Shown: positions 1-8,992 of the stretch, one piece after another | How positions within the stretch are numbered: position 1 is the first letter of the stretch | Layout of the letters: each line of letters begins with the position of its first letter | Origin: Shewanella schlegeliana | Lineage (GTDB): Bacteria; Pseudomonadota; Gammaproteobacteria; Enterobacterales; Shewanellaceae | Direction: 5' to 3' | Assembly (NCBI RefSeq): GCF_016765635.1 | Contig: NZ_JAESVD010000001.1 | Location: 124,001-188,000, forward strand | DNA: 64,000 bases | Position numbers and translations under genes: made by a program | The notes under the pieces: generated by a model | The model's input: only the letters and a program-made list of their open reading frames with translations | Database searches by the model: none | What the model was told of the DNA's origin: nothing

Positions 1-388
1 CCAGATAATAATTTGAGTTTCATTGGGATCCCTTTTGTTAATGGAGCGCATTTTAGAGGAATTAACTGCTGACTGGTAGTATTAAGAAAGGTGAATCGAG
101 CGTTAGTCACAAACTGTGACAGGTTGAAAGGTGGTAAAGCAAAGAAGGCCCTAGGTTCTAGGGAAAGCAATAAAGAACAAACAAGATCTGCATAGTTAAA
201 TTAAGCTCAAAAGTGCTGCTGTTCACTTTCACTTGTTTTAGTAGGCTGTCCTCATCGTGAGCTTGCGAACGGACTCGAAGCGCTCTAGAACCTTTTAAAC
301 CAAGAATGATTTTTTGGTTATTAATTGTTATCGTTTAAAACTGGCATAATAGGATCATTACCTTAAATAAATTATAGAGATAACTCAC
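1..388. other. Left-edge intergenic region with a CTAG-rich repeat
   Basis: No convincing gene is seen here. A short open frame on the plus strand enters from the left edge and stops at 70-72, and could be the tail of an upstream gene, but 23 codons are too few to identify it. Bases 145-294 hold copy 1 of a CTAG-rich repeat described separately. The remainder, just before cysQ, is AT-rich and probably carries the cysQ promoter, though no single -35/-10 pair stands out. Confidence 0.5.
145..294. repeat. CTAG-rich MITE/REP-like repeat, copy 1
   Basis: The left end reads AAGGCCCTAGGTTCTAGGG (145-163) and the right end CTCTAGAACCTT (283-294), which is close to the reverse complement of the left end. 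Inside, near 256-271, is the core GTGAGCTTGCGAACG, which recurs in copies at 3044-3262 and (reverse orientation) 5111-5289. There is no coding capacity. This looks like a short non-autonomous repeated element with terminal inverted repeats; the transposase that might move it is not in the window. Confidence 0.6.
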
Positions 389-1177
389 TTGAGCCAGACA
401 TTTAAACAAGAGTGGTTAGCGCCACTGGTCGATATTGCGACTGAAGCGGGTAATGCCATTATGGCTATCTATGCCAAAGAGGATCTCGGGGTTGTGACTA
501 AAGCCGATGACAGCCCTGTAACAGCCGCCGATCTAGCTAGTCATAGGGTGATTGTTGCAAGACTAGCACAGTTGACCCCCAATATTCCTGTGATGTCTGA
601 GGAGTCGACAGATATAGATTGGCAGCAGAGGCGCCATTGGCAATCCTATTGGCTGATTGACCCACTCGATGGTACCAAAGAGTTTATTAAGCGCAATGGC
701 GAGTTCACGGTGAATATTGCGTTTATCGAGGGGGATAAGGCTGTGGCTGGTGTTGTGTATGCACCAGTACTTGATAAATGCTTTTATGGTGAACTAGGCT
801 GTGGAGCCTGGTTAAAGCATGCTGGGAATCAAATAGAATTACCCAAAGCGAAAATCAAGAAACCGCTTGTTCCTCGAATCGTTGGTAGTCGCTCTCACGC
901 AAGCCCTGGCTTAGAAACCTATCTGCAAGAGATCGGCGAACATGAGATGAAAAGTGTTGGAAGTTCGCTTAAGTTTTGTTTACTGGCTGAAGGTGAAGCG
1001 GAGGTTTATCCTCGTCTAGGGTTAACCAGTGAGTGGGATACCGCAGCAGCGCAAGCGGTATTGGAAAGCGCTGGTGGACGCGTATTGCAGTATGACACTC
1101 ATGTTCGTCTGAATTACAATCAAAAGCCTGACATATTGAATCCGTACTTTATCGCCTACGCCCCCCATTGGGATTAG
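389..1177 (+). CDS. cysQ: 3'(2'),5'-bisphosphate nucleotidase CysQ
   Basis: This Mg-dependent phosphatase of the inositol monophosphatase superfamily converts 3'-phosphoadenosine 5'-phosphate to AMP, recycling the by-product of sulfate assimilation. The 262-residue protein shows the family signatures: EES near residue 71, the metal-binding DPLDGT block (WLIDPLDGTKEFIKRNGEF) and the C-terminal WDTAAA motif. It is slightly longer than E. coli CysQ (246 aa). The start is TTG at 389, preceded by a weak GAGA; no in-frame ATG occurs before residue 25, which is already inside the fold. The gene stands alone, with the ROK kinase about 90 nt downstream on the same strand. Confidence 0.9.
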   Translation: MSQTFKQEWLAPLVDIATEAGNAIMAIYAKEDLGVVTKADDSPVTAADLASHRVIVARLAQLTPNIPVMSEESTDIDWQQRRHWQSYWLIDPLDGTKEFIKRNGEFTVNIAFIEGDKAVAGVVYAPVLDKCFYGELGCGAWLKHAGNQIELPKAKIKKPLVPRIVGSRSHASPGLETYLQEIGEHEMKSVGSSLKFCLLAEGEAEVYPRLGLTSEWDTAAAQAVLESAGGRVLQYDTHVRLNYNQKPDILNPYFIAYAPHWD

Positions 1178-1268
1178 GGAGTGGCTTGATGAAAGCCATC
1201 TCATCTTAGGTAACGGGCTGTATTTTAATAATTTAAAGCAAGAATGAATAACACCTGTGGAGGGACAC

Positions 1269-2153
1269 ATGCGGATTGGCGTTGATCTAGGTGGTACAAA
1301 GATAGAGGTCGTAGCACTGAACGATCAAGGTGAAGAGTTGTTTCGTAAGCGAGTTGCTACGCCAAGAGAATACAATTCAACTTTAGATACAATTGAGGCA
1401 TTAGTTAATGAAGCCGAAGCTCATCTTGGGCAAAAAGGCAGTGTTGGCGTTGGGATCCCCGGTGTTATCTCTCCTTTTTCAGGCCTGGTTAAAAATGCCA
1501 ATTCGACTTGGATTAACGGTCACCCCCTCGATATAGATTTAGCTAAGCGTTTAGGCAGAGAAGTGAAAGTGGCAAATGATGCCAACTGTTTTGCGGTCTC
1601 GGAGGCTATAGACGGCGCAGCTGCCGGAAAGAACATGGTATTTGGGGTGATAATTGGTACAGGTTGCGGTGCGGGGATTGCTATTAACGGTAAAGTGCAT
1701 GGCGGTGGAAATGGAATTGGTGGCGAATGGGGCCATAATCCCTTGCCTTGGATGACTGCCGAAGAGTTTAATTCAACTAACTGCTTTTGTGGCAATAGAG
1801 ATTGCATAGAGACATTTATCTCAGGCACGGGTTTTGTTCGGGACTATCAACTTGCTGGAGGTCGAGCGACAAATGGTGCCGAAATAGTTTCGCTAATGCA
1901 ACAAGGTGATGCACAAGCAACTGCTGCATTTGATCGTTATATCGACAGACTTGCCCGTTCGCTCGCTCACGTTATTAATGTGCTAGATCCTGACATTATT
2001 GTACTCGGTGGTGGGGTATCAAATATTGATGCTATCTATGTGCTACTACCCGATGTTTTACCTCGATATGTATTGGGCGGTGAGTGCCGAACTCCTGTGG
2101 TGCAAAATATGTATGGCAGTGCATCGGGAGTGCGTGGTGCCGCATGGCTTTAA
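1269..2153 (+). CDS. mak: ROK-family fructokinase, Mak-like
   Basis: This cytoplasmic ATP-dependent sugar kinase has 294 residues. It carries the N-terminal ATP-binding motif DLGGTK, the glycine-rich GTGCGAG block, the HNPLPW segment and the ROK zinc site ([11 protein letters not shown]). Long stretches resemble E. coli Mak (manno(fructo)kinase), for example [18 protein letters not shown] and SGVRGAAWL at the C terminus, so fructose or mannose is the likely substrate; N-acetylglucosamine (NagK) is the main alternative. ATG at 1269 is preferred over GTG at 1257 because GGAGG (1259-1263) sits 5 nt before it. No sugar transporter gene is adjacent. Confidence 0.82.
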   Translation: MRIGVDLGGTKIEVVALNDQGEELFRKRVATPREYNSTLDTIEALVNEAEAHLGQKGSVGVGIPGVISPFSGLVKNANSTWINGHPLDIDLAKRLGREVKVANDANCFAVSEAIDGAAAGKNMVFGVIIGTGCGAGIAINGKVHGGGNGIGGEWGHNPLPWMTAEEFNSTNCFCGNRDCIETFISGTGFVRDYQLAGGRATNGAEIVSLMQQGDAQATAAFDRYIDRLARSLAHVINVLDPDIIVLGGGVSNIDAIYVLLPDVLPRYVLGGECRTPVVQNMYGSASGVRGAAWL

Positions 2154-2298
2154 TAGGCGAGTGAAAATTGTGAGTGAAGCCGATGCTTCATAGAGAAGGT
2201 CTTGTTATCTAGTACTGAATTACAGCGGATAACATTAATGATTATAATAACATGCTACACTTCATTAATATTTTTCATCTATTGTTGGCTATTGCTTT

Positions 2299-3054
2299 AT
2301 GTTTTGGGTAAAAAAGATTATTTCGCAGCTTTTTATGCCAGTTCCCTTAGTACTGTTATTAATTGTGCTTGCCTACTTCGTCATGCGCAATCGCCAGTTT
2401 TCAAAAGCGCTATTGGCTGTAGCGGCAACAATACTAATCACTTTGAGTAGTAGTTGGGGCAGTAATTGGCTACTAGCGCCATTGGAAGAGCAATATTCGG
2501 TTAACAATCAGCCGATAGGAAATGGCTGCTTGGTGATGGTGCTCGGCAGCGGTCATGAGGAGAATGCTAATCTACCCGCGGTGCAACAACTCTCAAATAC
2601 CGCTTTGGCTAGATTGAGTGAGGGGGTACGTCAACTCTCTTTGGGTCAAGACTGTAAGCTGGTGGTTAGCGGCTGGAGCGGTGGCCTTTCATCGCGTGCC
2701 CATGCTGAGGTGATGTTTGATGCCGCCGTTGAGCTAGGGGTCTCTGCTCATTCTATAATTAAATTTCCTTTGGCGAAGGATACCATTGAAGAAGCGCAAT
2801 TCATGAAGTGGGAGGTGGCTGATGCACCTTTCAGGCTAGTCACTTCGGCTAGCCATATGCCTAGAGCGATGGCGATTTTTACCGATGCAAAGTTAAATGT
2901 TTCAGCTGCGCCGACCGATTTTGCTCAAAGAGAGACTTATTGGTGGCATTTCGATGCGCAGAGTTTATTAAATTCCCAGCGTGCTATTCATGAATACATG
3001 GGGATACTCTGGTTTAAGCTGAAACATGAAAACAACGAAAAAGAAGATACCTAG
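2299..3054 (+). CDS. ElyC-like DUF218 (YdcF-fold) envelope protein
   Basis: A 251-residue protein with two hydrophobic segments (about residues 8-28 and 33-52), then a DUF218 domain. Visible family blocks are the VMVLGSG strand, the VVSGWSGG motif and TSASHMPRAM, matching E. coli ElyC in order and spacing. ElyC is known to support peptidoglycan precursor metabolism at low temperature; transfer of that role here is inference. The domain probably faces the periplasm. The TAG stop (3052-3054) lies inside the left end of a CTAG-rich repeat, so the last residues and the stop may have been set by the insertion. Confidence 0.75.
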   Translation: MFWVKKIISQLFMPVPLVLLLIVLAYFVMRNRQFSKALLAVAATILITLSSSWGSNWLLAPLEEQYSVNNQPIGNGCLVMVLGSGHEENANLPAVQQLSNTALARLSEGVRQLSLGQDCKLVVSGWSGGLSSRAHAEVMFDAAVELGVSAHSIIKFPLAKDTIEEAQFMKWEVADAPFRLVTSASHMPRAMAIFTDAKLNVSAAPTDFAQRETYWWHFDAQSLLNSQRAIHEYMGILWFKLKHENNEKEDT

Positions 3055-3262
3055 GTCCTAGGGAAAGCTAAGAAGGGCGCTGCGCTTCTAGGGCGCCGCG
3101 TTGCGACTTCTAGGTAAAAGCTGAGACGAGGAAGCAAAAGCAGGGAATTACAGGCAAAGTTTACGCTGCTTTTGCTGTTGATTTTCCTAGCAGGCCGTAG
3201 GCGTCCTCGAAGTGAGCTTGCGAACGCCCTAGAACCTTCTTTCAAAGCTAGAACCTTCTTTT
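3044..3262. repeat. CTAG-rich MITE/REP-like repeat, copy 2
   Basis: The left end (CCTAGGTCCTAGGG, 3050-3063) overlaps the stop codon of the elyC-like gene. The right end carries CCCTAGAACCTT at 3228-3238 and a second CTAGAACCTTCTTTT at about 3248-3262. The core GTGAGCTTGCGAACG occurs at about 3212-3226, as in copy 1. An additional internal CTTCTAGGGCGCCGCG section makes this copy longer than copy 1. It contains a minus-strand open frame that is not believable as a gene. Confidence 0.6.
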
Positions 3263-3313
3263 GTAACCTGCTAGGCTCCGGGATAAACACCCTAATTATA
3301 AGAGATGTAGAAG

Positions 3314-3988
3314 TTGATAGATGAAGCTGTGCTAATAAGACCCAGTAATAAACGTAATGGGCTAACATTGACCCTTGCTGGAGGTTTAGGTTTAATCATA
3401 GGGTTAACTCTCTTCTTATCGGGTAGCCATCTATTTGCACCGGGAATCGTTTGTTTTGCATCGGGCATTATTGCGCTGGTTTTGGGAGGCGCTAAGCTGG
3501 TGGAGCCAGAGGTTACCGTTAAGTTATCTGAAGAGGGAGTGACCTATTTTCATCGGCGTGGGCAGCTTTTTATTGAATGGCAAAATATCCAACGGGTTGA
3601 CCAACCACGAGTTTCACAGGGACTCGATACTCTGACTTTACCCTATATTGGAATCAAGCTTAAACAGGTCAGTCCGATTTTAGAGTGTATTTCATTACGG
3701 TTGGCAGCTGGGTTATTAACCGAGCAGCGGCCTCTATTGATCACGGCTTCTGCTCAAGATGAAGATCTATCGGCATTAGAGAGTCAGATGTGTGCTGAGT
3801 TTACGCCTTTTATTGAAAATAATGATCGTTATAAAGGCGTGTTAGCGATGTTTGGCCATCGCTGCCGGATATTAGATTCACACTTGGGTTATCATCTATT
3901 CATCTCAACAGATACGATAGACAGGCCTGCAGATGAGTTTCTTAGGCTACTCAGAGACTATAAGCAGAAAAGCTCTGAGCTTTTGTAG
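3314..3988 (+). CDS. DUF2982-like membrane-anchored protein of unknown function
   Basis: A 224-residue protein with two adjacent N-terminal membrane segments (about residues 17-35 and 40-58) and a soluble C-terminal region of about 160 residues. It resembles what I remember of the DUF2982 family, restricted to marine gammaproteobacteria (segments such as LPYIGIKLKQ and the RVDQPR block), but I cannot verify this. No catalytic motif is visible. The start is taken as TTG at 3314; GTG at 3329 is an alternative. A short inverted repeat (AAAGCTCTG / CAGAGCTTT, 3968-3999) spans the stop codon but lacks a T-tract. Confidence 0.6.
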   Translation: MIDEAVLIRPSNKRNGLTLTLAGGLGLIIGLTLFLSGSHLFAPGIVCFASGIIALVLGGAKLVEPEVTVKLSEEGVTYFHRRGQLFIEWQNIQRVDQPRVSQGLDTLTLPYIGIKLKQVSPILECISLRLAAGLLTEQRPLLITASAQDEDLSALESQMCAEFTPFIENNDRYKGVLAMFGHRCRILDSHLGYHLFISTDTIDRPADEFLRLLRDYKQKSSELL

Positions 3989-4045
3989 CGCAGAGCTTTG
4001 AGTATGTTTAATGAGCAGGGAAGCAGGCAAAGATTTAATGAATGC

Positions 4046-4477
4046 TTAGTTAATACTTAACTCTGCATCTTCAATGGTCTCTTCTTGGGGAGGTTTATTG
4101 TGATCTTGCTTTGGCGTTGATTTAGAAGGTAGGAAGGCTATATCGTCTCTTACGCGCATACCGATAAATTGGCCACCTTCAAAAATTTCCATCGACTGGC
4201 AGTTAACTTCACCATCAACTAGGCCTGTGCTGGTTATATTCAGTTTTTCACAGGTTAACTTGCCTCGAAAGGTGCCCGATACTCTCAGTTCTGAGCAGTG
4301 AAGTTTTCCATCGACTAGTCCACCTTGTTCAATGGTGATATTGCCACTGGAGCGTACCTTTCCGAAGATTTCACCCGCAATAAGAGCCTCGGCTGCAAAC
4401 TCAGTTTCACCGGTAAACTGGGTTCCTTGAGCGATAAATGTTAACCCGCCGCTTCTTTTTTTTCTAAACATAATCAT
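4046..4477 (-). CDS. Bactofilin family polymer-forming protein
   Basis: A 143-residue bactofilin (DUF583). The central region (about residues 12-105) is the repetitive right-handed beta-helix typical of the family, with the recurring G-x-[VIL]-x-G pattern (AEALIAGEIFGKV, GLVDGKLHC, GTFRGKLTC, GLVDGEVNC). Short charged tails flank it. Bactofilins self-assemble without nucleotide into filaments at the inner membrane and scaffold cell-shape or envelope enzymes. Two ATGs at 4477 and 4471 are possible. napF lies 96 nt upstream on the same strand, so they may be co-transcribed, but no functional link is evident. Confidence 0.85.
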   Translation of the reverse strand: MIMFRKKRSGGLTFIAQGTQFTGETEFAAEALIAGEIFGKVRSSGNITIEQGGLVDGKLHCSELRVSGTFRGKLTCEKLNITSTGLVDGEVNCQSMEIFEGGQFIGMRVRDDIAFLPSKSTPKQDHNKPPQEETIEDAELSIN

Positions 4478-4573
4478 GCCACAGTCAGTCTAAGTTGCTT
4501 AGATGTTACCTTGAAATTTGAGGAAACAAAACCACTTAAATTTGGCGCTTATACGTCATATTTTTGGCTGTTT

Positions 4574-5053
4574 TTACACGTGGCGAACCAGAATTGCTGT
4601 CGATGGGCAGGGGGCTACGCAAGCGCCGCAGCCGGTGCATGCTTCTATATCGATTTTTGGAAGTGGGGCTTTTCCGATGGCCAAGGAGAAGCTGATCGCA
4701 CGCTGATCACAGGCATCTTTGCAGCTTTGACACCAAATCCCTTGATAAGCCATACAGCTATCTTGAATAGTGGCTTTTATTTGCCAAGGAGTGATGTCTG
4801 TATTTTCAAAAATGGCTTCAGGGCAGGCATTGACACATTGTTGGCAAAATGTGCACTCATCAATTTTAAAGTCTATCTCAGGGAAGCCGCCTTCGCCTTT
4901 GACAATAATTTGAGTTTCACAAACGGGAATACACTTATCACAGCGGGTACATTCATCTGTAAACTCGATAGTCTGCTTTACCCAAGGAGGACGAACGGCA
5001 TCGGTCTTTTTCCGGCTGAAAAGTCTTCTTCTGCTTTGGTTAATGCTGCTCAT
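4574..5053 (-). CDS. napF: Ferredoxin-type protein NapF
   Basis: A 159-residue iron-sulfur protein with three complete CxxCxxCxxxC 4Fe-4S motifs (CTRCDKCIPVC, CTFCQQCVNAC, CTGCGACVAPC) and an extra CQSCKDAC group, plus the N-terminal RRRLF segment seen in NapF. NapF is a cytoplasmic accessory factor for maturation of the periplasmic nitrate reductase NapA. The gene is solitary here: no napA, napD, napG or napH is adjacent. The plus-strand open frame covering the same DNA is a mirror of this cysteine-rich gene. Confidence 0.85.
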   Translation of the reverse strand: MSSINQSRRRLFSRKKTDAVRPPWVKQTIEFTDECTRCDKCIPVCETQIIVKGEGGFPEIDFKIDECTFCQQCVNACPEAIFENTDITPWQIKATIQDSCMAYQGIWCQSCKDACDQRAISFSLAIGKAPLPKIDIEACTGCGACVAPCPSTAILVRHV

Positions 5054-5110
5054 CTATTGGCTCATTTTTAGAAGGTATTAAGATTGTACGTTTGTTGGCT
5101 TACAGGGACT

Positions 5111-5289
5111 TTAGGCTCTAGGACGTTCGCAGGCTCACTGCGAGGCCGCTGCGCTTCAAGATCCTAGGAAAAGCTAAATCAAAAGCTAGTATCAGTTTAG
5201 CTTTCTATCTATTTTACCAAACCTAGAACCTAGAACCTAGAACCTAGAACCTAGAACCTAGAACCTAGAACCTAGAACCTAGAACCTTC
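5111..5289. repeat. CTAG-rich MITE/REP-like repeat, copy 3 (inverted)
   Basis: This copy is in the opposite orientation to copies 1 and 2: GGCTCTAGGACGTTCGCAGG lies at its left, matching the reverse complement of their right ends, and GATCCTAGGAAAAGC lies internally at about 5160. It fills the gap between the start of napF and the stop of galE. Its right part is expanded into a 7-bp tandem array. Confidence 0.55.
5220..5288. repeat. 7-bp tandem array (AACCTAG)x9
   Basis: Nine perfect head-to-tail copies of AACCTAG run from 5220 to 5282, followed by a final AACCTT. The unit is the same as the terminal motif of the CTAG-rich repeat. The array ends one base before the galE stop codon, so the galE transcript would carry GGTTCTA repeats immediately after its UAA. 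Such a short perfect array is expected to vary in length by slippage. Confidence 0.95.
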
Positions 5290-6309
5290 TTACCCTTCAG
5301 TCGCATACCCATTAGGATTCGTCGACTGCCAGTGCCAGCTGCTTTGCGCCATATCATCGATACTATGAGTAGCTTGCCAGTTTAACTCTTGATGAGCCTT
5401 ATCTGGGTTGGCATAGCAAGCAGCAATGTCACCAGGTCTACGTTCTACTAGCTGATATTTTATCCTTGTGCCACTTGCTTTCTCGAACGCTTTAACCATC
5501 TCTAGTACACTGTAGCCTTGCCCTGTACCTAAGTTGTAGGTAACTAATCCAGATTGGGTTTGTAGCTTATCAAGAGCTCGTAAGTGGCCGATAGCGAGAT
5601 CAACAACATGGATGTAATCACGTACACCTGTGCCATCGACAGTATCGTAATCGCTACCGAATACGCTTAATTGCTCACGTTTACCGACTGCAACTTGAGT
5701 GATAAACGGCATCAAGTTATTAGGAATGTCATTGGGATCTTCACCAATTAAGCCGCTTTCATGGGCGCCAACTGGATTGAAGTATCTTAATAAGGCGATA
5801 TTCCAACTGTTATCTGAGTGATAAAGATCGGCAAGTATATGCTCAACCATCAGTTTAGATTGACCGTAGGGGTTGGTCGCCCCAGTAGGGAAGTCCTCGG
5901 TGATAGGTAAACTCGCAGGGTCACCATACACGGTAGCCGATGAACTAAATACGAGGTTTTTAACGTTAAACTCAGCCATCACTTCACATAACACAATTGT
6001 GCCTGTGACGTTATTTTCATAGTAACGTAGTGGCTGCGCCACTGACTCTCCTACCGCCTTTAGACCTGCAAAGTGAATCACCGACTTAATATCATGGTCT
6101 GTAAACAGTTTTTGTAAGAAAGCTCTGTTGAGAACATCGCCTTGATAAAATGTCACCGCTTTTCCAGTGATCTGCTCAACTCGCTCAAGTGCGGTAACAC
6201 TCGAGTTGCTGAGGTTATCTAAGATAACAACGTTATTGCCGCTATTGAGTAGCTCAACAACGGTATGAGTACCAATATAACCGGCACCGCCGGTCACTAA
6301 AATTGTCAT
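5290..6309 (-). CDS. galE: UDP-glucose 4-epimerase GalE
   Basis: A 339-residue short-chain dehydrogenase-type enzyme that interconverts UDP-glucose and UDP-galactose with bound NAD. The N-terminal Rossmann motif GGAGYIG (residues 7-13), the catalytic S/Y-x3-K ([13 protein letters not shown]), FNPVGA and [11 protein letters not shown] are all present. Length equals E. coli GalE (338 aa). Start ATG at 6309 has AAAGGA about 9 nt upstream. galU lies directly upstream on the same strand (68 nt), giving a galU-galE operon that supplies nucleotide sugars for surface polysaccharide and LPS. Confidence 0.95.
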   Translation of the reverse strand: MTILVTGGAGYIGTHTVVELLNSGNNVVILDNLSNSSVTALERVEQITGKAVTFYQGDVLNRAFLQKLFTDHDIKSVIHFAGLKAVGESVAQPLRYYENNVTGTIVLCEVMAEFNVKNLVFSSSATVYGDPASLPITEDFPTGATNPYGQSKLMVEHILADLYHSDNSWNIALLRYFNPVGAHESGLIGEDPNDIPNNLMPFITQVAVGKREQLSVFGSDYDTVDGTGVRDYIHVVDLAIGHLRALDKLQTQSGLVTYNLGTGQGYSVLEMVKAFEKASGTRIKYQLVERRPGDIAACYANPDKAHQELNWQATHSIDDMAQSSWHWQSTNPNGYATEG

Positions 6310-6377
6310 TATTTAAAATCCTTTCATCTTGGCTGATGTTCAATGTTAGTTAAATAGCTAGTTCAAAACATCTATTA

Positions 6378-7283
6378 CTAAAGTGTCTTAACGATAGCCT
6401 TTAAATACTCAGCGAACTCAGAGCCAATTTCCTTGTGACGCAGCGCATGCTCTACGTTGGCTTGCATATAGCCCAGTTTATTACCGCAGTCATGACTCTT
6501 ACCTTGCATGTAATAAGCGTTAACCGTTTGCTTTTCCATCAGCATTGCAATGGCGTCAGTTAGCTGAATTTCATCACCAGCCCCTGCAGGAGTCTTAGCT
6601 AGATAAGTCCAGATCTCAGCAGGTAATACATAACGGCCAACAACAGCTAGGTTAGATGGTGCATCTTCTACACTTGGTTTCTCTACCAGTTGAGTTAGCG
6701 GCAGTGACTGACCTGGCTGAAGCTTTTCGCCATTGATATCTGCAATACCATACTGGTTAACCAGCTCATGAGGCACGCCTTCAACCATGATTTGACCAAC
6801 TTCAGTTTTATTATAAAGAGCAACCATGTCGGCGAGGTTTTCTTTGCTTAAGTCACTACTTGCGTCATCGATAAGTACATCGGGTAATAGTACGGCAAAT
6901 GGTGCATCACCGATAATACTCTTGGCACATAAAATCGCGTGTCCTAAGCCTTTCGCTTGTGACTGGCGCACACTGATAATGGTGACATCACTTGGGCAAA
7001 TAGCTTGTACTTCGGCAAGAAGTTGACGTTTTACGCGGCGCTCAAGCTGAGTCTCTAACTCAAAACTGGTATCGAAATGGTTCTCAATGGAGTTTTTACT
7101 GGCATGGGTCACTAGGACAATTTCTTTTATGCCTGCGGCAATAGCTTCGTTGACAACATACTGGATCAGTGGTTTGTCCATAACCGGCAGCATCTCTTTC
7201 GGAATAGCTTTAGTGGCTGGAAGCATACGCGTTCCAAGACCTGCTACAGGGATGACTGCCTTGCGAATTTGATGTTGTTTCAT
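6378..7283 (-). CDS. galU: UTP-glucose-1-phosphate uridylyltransferase GalU
   Basis: This enzyme makes UDP-glucose from UTP and glucose 1-phosphate. The 301-residue sequence has the nucleotidyltransferase signature at the N terminus ([19 protein letters not shown], residues 12-30), VLLPDVLID with the metal-binding aspartate, and the VEKP motif. It is the standard length for bacterial GalU. It forms a two-gene operon with galE downstream and is separated by about 500 bp from the divergent phhA. Confidence 0.95.
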   Translation of the reverse strand: MKQHQIRKAVIPVAGLGTRMLPATKAIPKEMLPVMDKPLIQYVVNEAIAAGIKEIVLVTHASKNSIENHFDTSFELETQLERRVKRQLLAEVQAICPSDVTIISVRQSQAKGLGHAILCAKSIIGDAPFAVLLPDVLIDDASSDLSKENLADMVALYNKTEVGQIMVEGVPHELVNQYGIADINGEKLQPGQSLPLTQLVEKPSVEDAPSNLAVVGRYVLPAEIWTYLAKTPAGAGDEIQLTDAIAMLMEKQTVNAYYMQGKSHDCGNKLGYMQANVEHALRHKEIGSEFAEYLKAIVKTL

Positions 7284-7786
7284 TCTAGTCCTATCTATTC
7301 TAAATCAGGAGTTGCCATACAAACCTACATTCTATACCGAAATAAAAAGTGATTGGTGAAGAATTGCTGAAAGTGAGCAATATATTAAATTTATTTACTA
7401 TATTAGTGGATGTGTTGATCGTTTTGTGGGCTGTATGGCCATAAAAGTTGTACCGTTAATAGGGGGTAAGCAGTTAAAGCTTGGCAGCAAAATTGGTGAT
7501 GTGATTTTGGCGGAATTCACCGTTTTCCTGAAGGGGGGTTAACTTGGTTGTCAATTTTTATATACGGATCTCGTGCGAATAGACTGATATTTTGAGTCGG
7601 TAACGGCTCTGCGTGTAACATTATTGTTACACTGGACAGGGCTTTGTCAGTGAAGAATAAATAGTGAACGGGTTAACAAAAATTCAACTTTAGTTAAATA
7701 TGAGGTAGGCACTCTATCATCAGCTAGTTAAGCACAAGCAGGAACGATTTGTTTTAGCTTGTGGCTAGCAAAATGAGTAAATAACT
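7284..7786. other. Divergent galU/phhA intergenic region
   Basis: A 503-bp gap between divergent genes, AT-rich, that must hold the galU promoter on the left and the phhA promoter on the right. The one clear signal is a TyrR-box-like palindrome at 7614-7631. No credible gene is seen; a 23-codon hydrophobic frame from GTG 7373 lacks a ribosome-binding site. Confidence 0.6.
7614..7631. promoter_or_regulatory. TyrR-box-like palindrome upstream of phhA
   Basis: The sequence TGTAACATTATTGTTACA is a perfect palindrome matching the TyrR box consensus TGTAAA-N6-TTTACA at all but one position per half, including the essential G and C. It lies about 155 bp before the phhA start, and a tyrR-like gene lies two genes downstream. 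Control of phhAB by a TyrR/PhhR protein is known in Pseudomonas; binding here is inferred. Confidence 0.65.
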
Positions 7787-8578
7787 ATGAGTAAACAGCA
7801 AAATTATACTGCGCGCTTACCAGATGCGAATGGATATATTGATTACCCTCAAACAGAACATGAGATTTGGTCTGAGCTATATCAAAGGCAAAGCATCAAT
7901 CTGCCTGGACGAGCCTGTAAAGAATACCTAGAGGGTTTAGATACGCTCGGGCTCGCTATAGATAGGATCCCGCAGTTAGCAGAAATTGACACAGTCTTAC
8001 AGCAAGCGACAGGCTGGAAAACGGCTGCAGTGCCTGCACTGATTTCATTTGGTAAGTTCTTCGAGCTTTTGGCGAATAAGTCATTTCCAGTGGCGACCTT
8101 TATTCGTAGCCGAGAGGAATTTGATTACTTGCAAGAGCCGGATATTTTTCATGAGGTTTTTGGACATTGTCCGTTACTCACGAATTCTTCTTTTGCCCAT
8201 TTCTCTCACCAATACGGACAATTAGGGCTTGCTGCGAGTAAAGAGGAACGTGTTTTCTTAGCGAGGCTTTACTGGTTTACGGTTGAGTTTGGACTATTAC
8301 GCTCTAAGAGCGATGAGCTGCGGATCTACGGTGGAGGGATTTTAAGCTCTCCTGGTGAGACCATATACGTTATGGGCGGGCAGCCTGAGATCAGGCCGTT
8401 TGATCTAGTCGATGTACTACGCACCCCTTACCGTATTGATATTATGCAGCCAATTTATTACGCCATCGAGAATATCAGTGATTTAGGTGTGATAGCCGAG
8501 ATGGATATTATGGCTGCAGTTAAAAAGGCACAACAATTAGGGCTGTTTAAACCGACATTCCCGGCTAAAGCGGGTTAA
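7787..8578 (+). CDS. phhA: Phenylalanine 4-monooxygenase PhhA
   Basis: This iron- and tetrahydropterin-dependent enzyme hydroxylates phenylalanine to tyrosine. The 263-residue prokaryotic catalytic domain has the iron ligands H122 and H127 (FHEVFGHCP) and E167 (WFTVEFG), and the GGGILSSPGE loop. There is no N-terminal regulatory ACT domain, as usual in bacteria. phhB follows 66 nt downstream and regenerates the cofactor; tyrR comes next. The ribosome-binding site before ATG 7787 is weak. Confidence 0.95.
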   Translation: MSKQQNYTARLPDANGYIDYPQTEHEIWSELYQRQSINLPGRACKEYLEGLDTLGLAIDRIPQLAEIDTVLQQATGWKTAAVPALISFGKFFELLANKSFPVATFIRSREEFDYLQEPDIFHEVFGHCPLLTNSSFAHFSHQYGQLGLAASKEERVFLARLYWFTVEFGLLRSKSDELRIYGGGILSSPGETIYVMGGQPEIRPFDLVDVLRTPYRIDIMQPIYYAIENISDLGVIAEMDIMAAVKKAQQLGLFKPTFPAKAG

Positions 8579-8644
8579 GTAAAAGAGTGTCCTTAAAATA
8601 TTGAATGCTGAATAAGAAAATAATGAATTGATTAAGGAAGTAAA

Positions 8645-8992
8645 ATGACTGAATTAGCGCAAATGAAGTGTGAAGCCTGCCAAGCCGATGCACCTAAAGT
8701 AACAGATGAAGAGCTCGCACAGTTGATCGCAAAAATCCCTGACTGGGGTGTTGAGGTTCGTGACGGTATCATGCAATTAGAACGCGTTTACAAGTTTAAG
8801 AATTTTAAGTTGGCGATGGAGTTTACCAATAAATTGGCCGATTTAGCCGAAGCCGATTTTCATCATCCAGGTATTTTGACTGAGTGGGGGAAGGTGACTG
8901 TCACTTGGTGGTCCCATTCAATAAAGGGCCTACATAAGAATGACTTTATCATGGCGGCTAAGACCGATGCGCTGCTTCTGAATAATGCTTAA
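8645..8992 (+). CDS. phhB: Pterin-4a-carbinolamine dehydratase PhhB
   Basis: This dehydratase acts on the 4a-hydroxy-tetrahydropterin released by PhhA, allowing its recycling. The 115-residue protein is the expected size and contains the conserved histidine pair in DFHHPGI and the [11 protein letters not shown] motif that form the active site. AAGGAAG lies a few bases before ATG 8645. It is in the phhA operon and is followed by a 390-bp gap before tyrR. Confidence 0.95.
   Translation: MTELAQMKCEACQADAPKVTDEELAQLIAKIPDWGVEVRDGIMQLERVYKFKNFKLAMEFTNKLADLAEADFHHPGILTEWGKVTVTWWSHSIKGLHKNDFIMAAKTDALLLNNA

Noticed and set aside
1..72. Open frame entering from the left edge
   Set aside because: Only 23 codons before the stop and no recognisable family; could be a gene tail but not supportable.
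3051..3368. 105-codon minus-strand frame
   Set aside because: It lies mostly over a CTAG-rich repeat and overlaps the start of the DUF2982-like gene; no ribosome-binding site or homology.
4511..5071. 186-codon plus-strand frame
   Set aside because: It is the mirror of the cysteine-rich napF gene, which has clear 4Fe-4S motifs.
7373..7444. 23-codon hydrophobic frame from GTG in the galU/phhA gap
   Set aside because: No ribosome-binding site and composition expected for AT-rich DNA.
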